NCBI RefSeq assembly: GCF_016595505.1
Contig: NZ_JAENIL010000034.1
Location: 27,368 to 91,367, forward strand
Direction: 5' to 3'
Length of the DNA: 64,000 bases
Origin: Pelagicoccus mobilis
GTDB lineage: Bacteria; Verrucomicrobiota; Verrucomicrobiia; Opitutales; Opitutaceae
Below the pieces are notes generated by a model. The model was not told the origin of the DNA. It saw only the letters and a list, made by a program, of their open reading frames with translations, and did no database searches. Position numbers and translations under genes: made by a program. Below are positions 57,423 through 64,000 of the stretch, one piece after another. Within the stretch, counting starts at the first letter, position 1. The number at the start of each line of letters is the position of its first letter.

Positions 57423-59708
57423 CTAGAACTCATCGTAGGCGATCTGCTCTTTAGCGATCTCGTATTTCTCGAGTAACATCTTGCTGGCTGCCTGTAGCAT
57501 TTGTGGTGGGCCGCAAAGGTAGAATTCCACCTCTGCGAGCGTGTCGTGCCCGTCCAAATATTTGGCTGCGAGGACTTCGTGGATGAATCCGGTATCTCCG
57601 TTCCAGTCATCTTCGGGTTGCGGTTCCGAAAGCGCGAAGGTGAATCTGAAATTGTCGTTTTCCTTGGCCAGTTTTTCGAAATAGTCTTGGTAGAACATTT
57701 CCTGTTTCGAGCGAGCCCCGTACCAGAAGCTGATTTTTCGACCGCTGTTTCTGGTTTCGAGAAGACTTGATATGTGGGAGCGCAATGGAGCCATGCCGGC
57801 ACCACCTCCAAGGTAGATCATTTCCTTTTGGGTTTCCTTGATATGGAAATCACCGAAGGGGCCAATCGCTGTAACGCTATCGCCTGGCTTTAAACTGTGG
57901 ATGTAGGTCGAGCCAGCGCCAGCTGAGCATTCTTGACCGCGTGGAGGGGTGGCTATGCGAACATTGAAGCGGAGTTGCGAGTCAGATTTGGGATTGGAGG
58001 CGAGGGAGTAGTTTCTGCGACACCGCTGAGGATTAGTAGAGTATAGTTCGAGGAGGTTCTGTTGTTTCCAAACGTTTGCGTAGGGTTGGTCGACTGTTAG
58101 GGTGTCGAAGTCGATTTGCTGATACTCAGGAATGTCAATCTGCAGGTAGTCTCCTGGCTGATACGAAAAATCTGTCTCCGGCTCGAGCACGAGTTCCTTT
58201 ATGAAGGTCGCTACGTTCCTGTTTGAGACAACGAGAAGCTTATGAGTTGGATGTCGCTCCGTTTTGGCTGCGTTTGCAGGTTCGGGATTGAAGTAGATTT
58301 GATCGTTTAGTGCTTTGACTGGGTAAGTGTTCATGTGGACGCAGACTGGCAGGCGAACCGGTGATCCATCGCGAACGTCGAATCGACCATTGTGCTTCGG
58401 GCACTCGATCAAGTTACCTTTGACCATTCCGTCTGCGAGATGAGCGTTGCCGTGAGAGCAGATACCGTCCGATGCATAGAGTTTTCCATCTTGGGTCCTG
58501 TAGATGGCGTAGGTGCGGCGATTGTAGTCGAACCTCACTACATCCTCGCGGTCCAAGGCAGCAGTGGGACAGGCCATGACCCAGCCCTCTTTGTCACGTT
58601 CTTCCTGGGCCGAAAAGGCAGCTGGGAATTCGCCCTGAGCGTTCTGCTTCTTGGGTGTGGGCAGGCTTCGTTTTACATAGTAGGCAGGGTCTTTTCTTTG
58701 TCTGAGAAAGGCGGGGATTATTTCTTTGTATGCGTCCCAGATGCTTGTGTAGGGAGGTGGCATGTCGTCTTTGACGATTTCGTAGAGCCGAGGCAGTGCG
58801 TGGTAGGGGACGAGTGGGAACATGTGATGTTCCACGTGGTAGTTCATATTCCAATACAGGTATCGGTTTATGAAATTCATTTTAACGGTCCTGCAATTCA
58901 AACGGTGGTCGAGTACGTTTTCGGCAAGCCCAGCGTGTTGAGTGTAGCCGTACACTCGCATCAACCAGGAACCGTATATGGTGGGGAGCCCGATCAAGAA
59001 AAGAGGGAAGACAGATCGCGCGCTGATCGCCCATACGGCGACGCCGAGGTAGATGAGGAGGTAGATGCGTGCTCGTGTTTTGACTGCTCCGTGCGCTTCT
59101 TCCGGGACGTAACTTTGCTCTTCAGGAGTGAGCGTATGGAAAGAATGGCGAATGATGCTTTTGAAGTAGTCTCGGACCTGTGGGATGCCGGTCGCGCCCC
59201 AAAGGTGTTCTCGGATGCTCGGGGGGCGGGGAACTGCAATCTCCGGATCTCGACCTACGATGATGGTGTCGCTGTGGTGTCTCGTGTGGCTCCACCGCCA
59301 GATGGTCGATTCTCGCATGACCATGAAGGATGCGACCTCGTAGAGTAGATTGTTCATCCAGTCGCTTTTGAATGCGGTCCCATGGCTGGATTCGTGCCAG
59401 CGAGAATCGGATGTGCTTCCGTAAAGAGTGCCGTAGAGAAACAAAGGTAAAATTACCTGCCAGCTTCCCCACCAAAGGTAGGACCAGTAGGCGAAGGCTC
59501 CTATGAGCCCGAACCATATCAGCGTATCTCGAATCGCCGGTCCGTTCTTCCGCGTGAGGAGGGCGCGCATTTCCTTTTTGGAAACGGGCGAAGTATACCA
59601 GGCTGCATCGGCGAGACCTTTTTCGATGGCTCGTTCCGAGTTTACTCCCACTAGGCTATAGTCGGTGAGTGAATGAGGTTCTTCGATAAGGGGCTTGGTT
59701 TCAGGCAT
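57423..59708 (-). CDS. Three-domain fusion: membrane fatty-acid desaturase/hydroxylase, Rieske, NqrF-like FAD/NAD(P)H reductase
   Basis: The 761-residue protein carries a complete electron chain. Residues of about 55-330 form a membrane di-iron domain with the His boxes H105-ESS-H109, H141-TR-HH145 and H291-VE-HH295, and helices near 62-100 and 214-250. Residues of about 375-470 are a Rieske [2Fe-2S] domain (C417-x-H419, C436-x-x-H439). Residues of about 488-761 resemble the reductase end of NqrF: FAD motif R565-NYSLAS, NAD motif GGGAGMAP (634-641), CGPP (732-735) and terminal AYDEF. NAD(P)H electrons would pass through FAD and Rieske to the di-iron site, which desaturates or hydroxylates a membrane-associated substrate with O2. 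Fatty acid is the default; alkane or a methylated compound is possible. A divergent AraC gene lies 109 bp away. Confidence 0.9.
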   Translation of the reverse strand: MPETKPLIEEPHSLTDYSLVGVNSERAIEKGLADAAWYTSPVSKKEMRALLTRKNGPAIRDTLIWFGLIGAFAYWSYLWWGSWQVILPLFLYGTLYGSTSDSRWHESSHGTAFKSDWMNNLLYEVASFMVMRESTIWRWSHTRHHSDTIIVGRDPEIAVPRPPSIREHLWGATGIPQVRDYFKSIIRHSFHTLTPEEQSYVPEEAHGAVKTRARIYLLIYLGVAVWAISARSVFPLFLIGLPTIYGSWLMRVYGYTQHAGLAENVLDHRLNCRTVKMNFINRYLYWNMNYHVEHHMFPLVPYHALPRLYEIVKDDMPPPYTSIWDAYKEIIPAFLRQRKDPAYYVKRSLPTPKKQNAQGEFPAAFSAQEERDKEGWVMACPTAALDREDVVRFDYNRRTYAIYRTQDGKLYASDGICSHGNAHLADGMVKGNLIECPKHNGRFDVRDGSPVRLPVCVHMNTYPVKALNDQIYFNPEPANAAKTERHPTHKLLVVSNRNVATFIKELVLEPETDFSYQPGDYLQIDIPEYQQIDFDTLTVDQPYANVWKQQNLLELYSTNPQRCRRNYSLASNPKSDSQLRFNVRIATPPRGQECSAGAGSTYIHSLKPGDSVTAIGPFGDFHIKETQKEMIYLGGGAGMAPLRSHISSLLETRNSGRKISFWYGARSKQEMFYQDYFEKLAKENDNFRFTFALSEPQPEDDWNGDTGFIHEVLAAKYLDGHDTLAEVEFYLCGPPQMLQAASKMLLEKYEIAKEQIAYDEF

Positions 59709-59817
59709 CGTTCTCGCTGGGGTTCGAGTGCTAAGTAGAAGCGTTAATTGTAATGATTAGGACGTTGATTGTTCTTCTTGAAAGCTGCCAAAAAGTTATC
59801 ATTTTTTGTCATTGTAG

Positions 59818-60708
59818 ATGTTGGAGGACCTGAAACTAGATGAAGCGTACGACGGCTTTCTTTTTTTGGCTGATAGTCAGCGGAATCCGCCCTACCTAAA
59901 ACCGCACCGGCACGTCGAACTAGAGGTGAATCTCGTTGTGCGGGGCACGATCACGTGTGTGGTGGCGGGAAGAAAGTACACCTTTGGCACGGGAACCTTG
60001 CTTTGGTTTTTCCCGGCTCAGGTGCATCAGCTCGTCTACCGCTCTCAGGATGCGCAGTACTACGTGGGAGTCTTCAAGCCGGAGCTGATTGACCGCGTGT
60101 GTCAGGCGGATGAATACCAGTTCTTAAAACGAAAACGTCCACGCGACGGTATGTTGAGTCGCGTGCTGCCCAGCGAAGACTACTTTAAGGTACGGTCGAC
60201 CATGGAAAGCCTAGTGGCGGATGGGCCGGATCCAGATCTTTTGAACAAAGAAGCCGGATTTGGCTTGGATTCAGATTTTAGATACGAGCACAAGGATCCG
60301 GACATGCTGAATGCAGGTCTGCGATTTCTTTTGCTTCAATGTTGGAAGGCCTACGGAAAACAGGAAGTAGGCGAAGAAGGGCATGAGCTGCATCCCGCCG
60401 TTGAAGCAGCCCTAAGTCTAGTTGCGCGTGATCCAAGCATTGAGAGTATTGAGCAGATCGCCAAGGAGTGTGGCGTGAGTGTTTCATACTTGTCCCGATT
60501 GTTTGCGAGGGAGGTTGGAATGCCGCTCAGCCGGTATCGCAATACGGTACGCTTAGATCGCTTCTTGAGCCTTGGGCGGGGCGATCGAAAGCTCAGCTTA
60601 CTCGATGCCGCTCTAGAAGCTGGTTTTGGCAGTTATGCCCAGTTCTACAAAGTATTCGTTGGCCAGTTTGGCTGCGGTCCGCGCGTTTTCTGGAAGGACA
60701 GGGAGTAG
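59818..60708 (+). CDS. AraC-family regulator with cupin sensor domain
   Basis: The 296-residue regulator has an N-terminal cupin-like part ('YLKPHRHVELEVNLVVRG', 'WFFPAQVHQLVYRS') and C-terminal helix-turn-helix motifs ('SIEQIAKECGVSVSYLSRLF', 'SLLDAALEAGFGSYAQFYKVF'). It is divergent from the desaturase-Rieske-reductase fusion and lies 134 bp before the glycyl radical enzyme gene on the same strand. It could therefore set the choice between an O2-dependent and an O2-sensitive pathway, or act on just one of them. Confidence 0.9.
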   Translation: MLEDLKLDEAYDGFLFLADSQRNPPYLKPHRHVELEVNLVVRGTITCVVAGRKYTFGTGTLLWFFPAQVHQLVYRSQDAQYYVGVFKPELIDRVCQADEYQFLKRKRPRDGMLSRVLPSEDYFKVRSTMESLVADGPDPDLLNKEAGFGLDSDFRYEHKDPDMLNAGLRFLLLQCWKAYGKQEVGEEGHELHPAVEAALSLVARDPSIESIEQIAKECGVSVSYLSRLFAREVGMPLSRYRNTVRLDRFLSLGRGDRKLSLLDAALEAGFGSYAQFYKVFVGQFGCGPRVFWKDRE

Positions 60709-60804
60709 ACTCGCTCTCGGTTTCACGGCAGGAAAACGGTGGGGATATCAAGAAAACACACTTTTTAGGGGTATTTGTAGAGGATCTCTGAGCCTAGGTT
60801 TCGC

Positions 60805-60810
60805 TATAAT
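60805..60810 (+). promoter_or_regulatory. Candidate -10 element for the glycyl radical enzyme gene
   Basis: A perfect TATAAT lies 32 bp before ATG 60843. No good -35 hexamer is present at normal spacing, which would fit an activator-dependent promoter. Confidence 0.4.
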
Positions 60811-60842
60811 GAAGAAACAAAGGTTAAGAAATATTTATTGAA

Positions 60843-63071
60843 ATGGCTACTGACTTAAAGATTTCCCGATTTGGCTTGGAGTATGTCCGGGCGTTCACCG
60901 AGGCCTATCGTTCGACGGATGACGTTTTCCTACGCGAGCATCGTTGTGAAGCGGTGCAATTTCCAGCCACATTGGTGAGCCCGCGAAAAGGTGACTTGTT
61001 GGCAGGGAAACGGGTTTATCCGGAGATTGGCTATTCTCCGCAGTACGGCGGATTGGGTTACTACGCTATGTTTACCGAGTGGCCCACACGGGAGGAACTG
61101 AGCGAGTTAACTGAAGCGGACAAGGAAGAGTGGAGTCGTTTGCGGGCGTTTTGGGAAACTGAGAATACGCACGACAAGGCCTACGAGTCATTGCCCCCGG
61201 AGGCAAAGGAGGTCCTGCCGAAGACCTTCCACAATGCTGAACAGTTGGACTTGCCCGCGTATGCGTTGTGTCGGATGGCGGGCCTTCAGTTGGACTTCAG
61301 GACGCTGCTTGATTTGGGACTGGACGGAACCCGCGAACTCTTGTCCGAACAGTTAGGCAGTCCTGTGGACGCAAAAGCGAAAGCGTTTTACGAGGCTGGG
61401 CTTAGGGCGATTGACCAAGCTGAGGTCTGCTTGAATCACTACATAACGGAAGCTGAGCAACTCGAACCCTCAGTGGAGCGTGACGCGATGCTGAGCACTA
61501 TGAGGAGACTTCAGAATCAGGCGCCTGAGACCTTTCATGAAGCTCTTCAATTAATCCAGCTGGTAACGATCTTAACAGGCACGAACAACTACGGGCGTTT
61601 GGATGTGGTGCTCGGCCCTTACCTTTGTGGCGATTTGGATTCAGGAGCTCTCAGCTATGAGCACGCCCTGAAGCTGATGCAAAATTTCTACACAATCCTA
61701 AATGAGGAGTACTTCCATACGGATGCTCGAATCATGATTGGTGGCATGGGCAGAGACTCTGAAGAGGAGGCTGATCGCTTTGCCATGTTGGCAATGGAAA
61801 CGACGGAGAGTCTGAACCTGCCGTTGCCGCAACTGACTCTGCGTTTTCATGTTGGGCAGAATCCGGACCTGCTCAACAAGGCTTATGATGTGATTGGTAT
61901 GGGTAAGACCTTTCCGATGCTTTACAACGACAGTGTGAATGTGCCCGCGGTGCAGGAAGCATTTCAGGTCGAACGTGAAGAGGCGGAGCAATATCTCCCG
62001 TTTGGTTGCGGTGAATACATGTTGTATCATCGGAGTTGCGGTACGCCGAATGCGATTCAGAACCTGCAGCTCTGCCTGGAGTCAGTCATAAACCACGGAA
62101 AGAGTCTTCGTACCGGTAAGCGAATCGGCCCAGACTTAGGGGGCTTGGATTCATACTCGAGTTTCGATGAACTGTGGGGCGCGTACGAGAAAACCATCGA
62201 ACATTTTCTCGGTCCGCTCGCGAAAGGGCAGGAAGCTGTGTATCGAACAACTGGCAAGGAATGTCCGTTCACCTTAGCCAGTTTGTATTACGATGACTGT
62301 ATTGCCTCTGGGCGAACCCTCTTTGATGGAGGTGTCCGTTATCTTGGCGGATCAAACGAAACGTATGGAAATGTGAATACGGCGGATTCGCTCCTCGCGA
62401 TTAAGGAGCTCGTTTACGAGCGTTCGGTTTGCACAGGAGCAGAGTTGTTGAGTGCTTTGGACGCTAATTGGGAAGGAAACGAGCTCTTGCAGAAGCAGGC
62501 TCGCGAGTGTGCAAAGTTTGGTAACGACGATGCTCGGGCCGATGAGATGCTGCAGCGGGTACATCGTCAGATCTGCTTGGGAACCGCAGCTGCAGGTAGG
62601 CAAACTGAAGATCTGCATCACTTTCTGGTGGTTGTGATTAATAACAACCACAATACGGTTTGGGGAGCTCAGACTTCTGCGTCTGCGGATGGTCGGAAGC
62701 ATGGTGACCCACTGGCTCCTGGAAATGCTCCAGGGGCGGGATGCGACCAGTCGGGACTCAGTGCTACGCTCAACTCGCAGGCGAAACCCGATCCGAATGT
62801 GCATGCTGGGGCGGTGCAAAACGTGAAGTTGTCAGCATCCTTCCCGTCGAAAAATCGGGAGCTTTACCGGACGCTTTTCAATACCTATTTCAAACGCGGC
62901 GGAACGCAGGCGATGATCACGGTGACGAATCGAGACGACTTGGTCGCTGCTTTGGAGCACCCAGAAAACTATGCGAACCTGATTGTGCGAGTTGGAGGGT
63001 TCTCGGCTCGTTTCATCGATCTCGACCCAGAAACGCAGCAAGAAATCCTTTCTCGTACTGAGCATGGTTGA
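60843..63071 (+). CDS. Glycyl radical enzyme, dehydratase/lyase type, unknown substrate
   Basis: The 742-residue enzyme has the PFL-type barrel. The C-terminal glycyl loop is RVGGFSARF, with the radical expected on G719. The active-site loop reads F-G-C389-G-E391-Y392. A Cys followed two residues later by Glu is the pattern of GRE dehydratases and C-X lyases (usually GCVE), while pyruvate formate-lyase has Cys-Cys. The Gly and Tyr around this Glu are not typical of the subfamilies I know. It would act in the anaerobic cytosol, making a thiyl radical on C389 that abstracts hydrogen from its substrate. Its activase gene overlaps its 3' end. No microcompartment shell genes are nearby. Propanediol, glycerol or sugar-acid chemistry are possibilities only. 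Confidence 0.87.
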   Translation: MATDLKISRFGLEYVRAFTEAYRSTDDVFLREHRCEAVQFPATLVSPRKGDLLAGKRVYPEIGYSPQYGGLGYYAMFTEWPTREELSELTEADKEEWSRLRAFWETENTHDKAYESLPPEAKEVLPKTFHNAEQLDLPAYALCRMAGLQLDFRTLLDLGLDGTRELLSEQLGSPVDAKAKAFYEAGLRAIDQAEVCLNHYITEAEQLEPSVERDAMLSTMRRLQNQAPETFHEALQLIQLVTILTGTNNYGRLDVVLGPYLCGDLDSGALSYEHALKLMQNFYTILNEEYFHTDARIMIGGMGRDSEEEADRFAMLAMETTESLNLPLPQLTLRFHVGQNPDLLNKAYDVIGMGKTFPMLYNDSVNVPAVQEAFQVEREEAEQYLPFGCGEYMLYHRSCGTPNAIQNLQLCLESVINHGKSLRTGKRIGPDLGGLDSYSSFDELWGAYEKTIEHFLGPLAKGQEAVYRTTGKECPFTLASLYYDDCIASGRTLFDGGVRYLGGSNETYGNVNTADSLLAIKELVYERSVCTGAELLSALDANWEGNELLQKQARECAKFGNDDARADEMLQRVHRQICLGTAAAGRQTEDLHHFLVVVINNNHNTVWGAQTSASADGRKHGDPLAPGNAPGAGCDQSGLSATLNSQAKPDPNVHAGAVQNVKLSASFPSKNRELYRTLFNTYFKRGGTQAMITVTNRDDLVAALEHPENYANLIVRVGGFSARFIDLDPETQQEILSRTEHG

Positions 63072-63981
63072 TTCTTTAACAGGCACGATCACGGATATTC
63101 ACCGAACCTCGACGGTGGATGGTCCAGGTTTGCGTACAACGGTGTTTTTGAAAGGCTGTCCCTTGCGTTGTCTCTGGTGCCACAATCCTGAAACGCAGTC
63201 TCGCGAAATCCAGCCGTGGGTTGAGGTGGATAAGGTAAGCTCTGGCGACTATGCCTTGTTGGGAGTTGACGAAGGAAGGGCAACTCAAGCGGGAACGTCT
63301 GCCCTTCTCGAAAGGATTGAAACAGTTGGTATTGAGAAGTGCGCTACGAATTGCGTCTCCGGCGCGATCGGCCAATATGGCAAGATCGTTTCGGTTGATG
63401 AAGTGGTTTGCGAAGTGCTGAAGGATCGCGATTACTTCGAAAACAGTGGAGGAGGGGTGACGGTCTCCGGTGGTGAGCCGATGTCTCAGCCAACATTTGC
63501 TCTGTCGCTTTTACAAGCTTGTAAGGAGAACGCTCTTCATACGGTTTTGGATACGACGGGAATGATGTCTCGTCGCGATCTCGATGCGTCGATGGAAGTC
63601 ACTGACTTGTATCTTTACGATTATAAAGCAAGCGATGACCAGACTCACCGCCGTTTGACAGGCGTTTCTCAGAAGGTGATTCGAGAGAATCTGGATCGCT
63701 TGATTGCTGCGGGAAAAGAGATCATTCTCCGTTGTCCCATGATTCCAGAAGTGAATGATGATGTCGCGCATCTGGAGGCGATTGCACGTTTGATGCTCGA
63801 GAATCCCGGTATCCGACAATTGGACGTTTTGACCTGGCACACCATGGGAAAGCAAAAGTACGAGCGTCTGGGTAGAAAAATGCCCGATTGTTTACCGCGA
63901 GACAATGTTGCCGAAGAACAGAAGCAGGCCTACCGGGACTTCTTTTCCGAACTAGCAGATGGGCGGGTTTTTGTGTACTAG
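63064..63981 (+). CDS. Radical-SAM glycyl radical enzyme activase
   Basis: The 305-residue activase installs the glycyl radical on the upstream enzyme using SAM and a [4Fe-4S] cluster. C32-x3-C36-x2-C39 (GCPLRCLWCHN) binds the radical-SAM cluster; GGGVTVSGGEP (129-139) is the SAM-binding stretch. I use ATG 63064, which overlaps the GRE stop by 8 bp; a longer frame from 62983 lies inside the GRE gene. GRE activases of the dehydratase type normally have an insert with eight Cys for two further clusters. Here the insert is mostly lost and only C93 and C97 (EKCATNCVSGAI) remain, followed by an isolated C116. This points to a PFL-activase-like minimal enzyme or to a decayed cluster domain. Confidence 0.92.
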   Translation: MVDSLTGTITDIHRTSTVDGPGLRTTVFLKGCPLRCLWCHNPETQSREIQPWVEVDKVSSGDYALLGVDEGRATQAGTSALLERIETVGIEKCATNCVSGAIGQYGKIVSVDEVVCEVLKDRDYFENSGGGVTVSGGEPMSQPTFALSLLQACKENALHTVLDTTGMMSRRDLDASMEVTDLYLYDYKASDDQTHRRLTGVSQKVIRENLDRLIAAGKEIILRCPMIPEVNDDVAHLEAIARLMLENPGIRQLDVLTWHTMGKQKYERLGRKMPDCLPRDNVAEEQKQAYRDFFSELADGRVFVY

Positions 63982-64000
63982 TGTTCCTTCGAGTGTGGGA

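Noticed and set aside
60843..63071. Pyruvate formate-lyase
   Set aside because: The active site has Cys-Gly-Glu instead of the Cys-Cys pair needed by PFL.

Overview
The window looks like a polysaccharide-degradation region from the chromosome of a Gram-negative bacterium. Two very large TonB-dependent receptors carry the N-terminal 'E[VI]F.LSPF.VS' pattern and short aromatic C-terminal ends that I associate with Opitutae-type Verrucomicrobiota. No SusD partner, rRNA, tRNA, phage gene, transposase or CRISPR array is visible. The phylum call is an inference from gene style and was not computed.

Layout. (1) 132-5565: a three-gene operon of secreted enzymes (GH127-like, sulfatase, GH13). (2) 5687-11542: a BlaI-type repressor, a BlaR1-like M56 membrane protease whose usual sensor is replaced by HEAT repeats, and a secreted glycosidase-like protein in one operon, followed by a GH1 beta-glucosidase. 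(3) 12212-15833 (minus): a GH16 laminarinase-like enzyme and a beta-helix protein, divergent from a LacI regulator. An AraC regulator and a GH140-like enzyme follow. (4) 19936-38203: TonB receptor, GH2, GPH symporter, GH2, second TonB receptor, LacI, GH36. (5) 38538-53773: on the minus strand GH2, GH9, ribokinase, deoxyribose-phosphate aldolase and a GH9-like cytosolic protein. On the plus strand are a symporter, a GH130 mannosylglucose-type phosphorylase, a LacI regulator and two more transporters. Blocks 4 and 5 together fit uptake and breakdown of a galactoglucomannan-like glycan: GH9 and GH36 outside the cytosol, then GPH import, then GH2 and GH130 inside. (6) 53777-63981: a regulator-rich metabolic block with a sugar isomerase-like protein, a PhyH dioxygenase, two AraC regulators, an esterase-like hydrolase, a desaturase-Rieske-NqrF-like fusion, and a divergent glycyl radical enzyme with its radical-SAM activase.

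Most unusual features. The 761-residue fusion joins a membrane di-iron desaturase/hydroxylase, a Rieske domain and an NqrF-like flavin reductase, so it could be a self-sufficient oxygenase. It sits about 1.1 kb from an oxygen-sensitive glycyl radical enzyme that has a GCGEY active-site loop and an activase with a degenerate auxiliary Fe-S insert. The BlaI/M56-HEAT pair is coupled to a glycosidase and preceded by strong dyads. Intergenic DNA adds a REP-like hairpin family at four sites, a 200-bp inverted repeat with TTC/GAA-rich arms, a 14-bp motif repeated exactly upstream of three carbohydrate loci, and TCAACGTTGA palindromes near LacI-linked genes.
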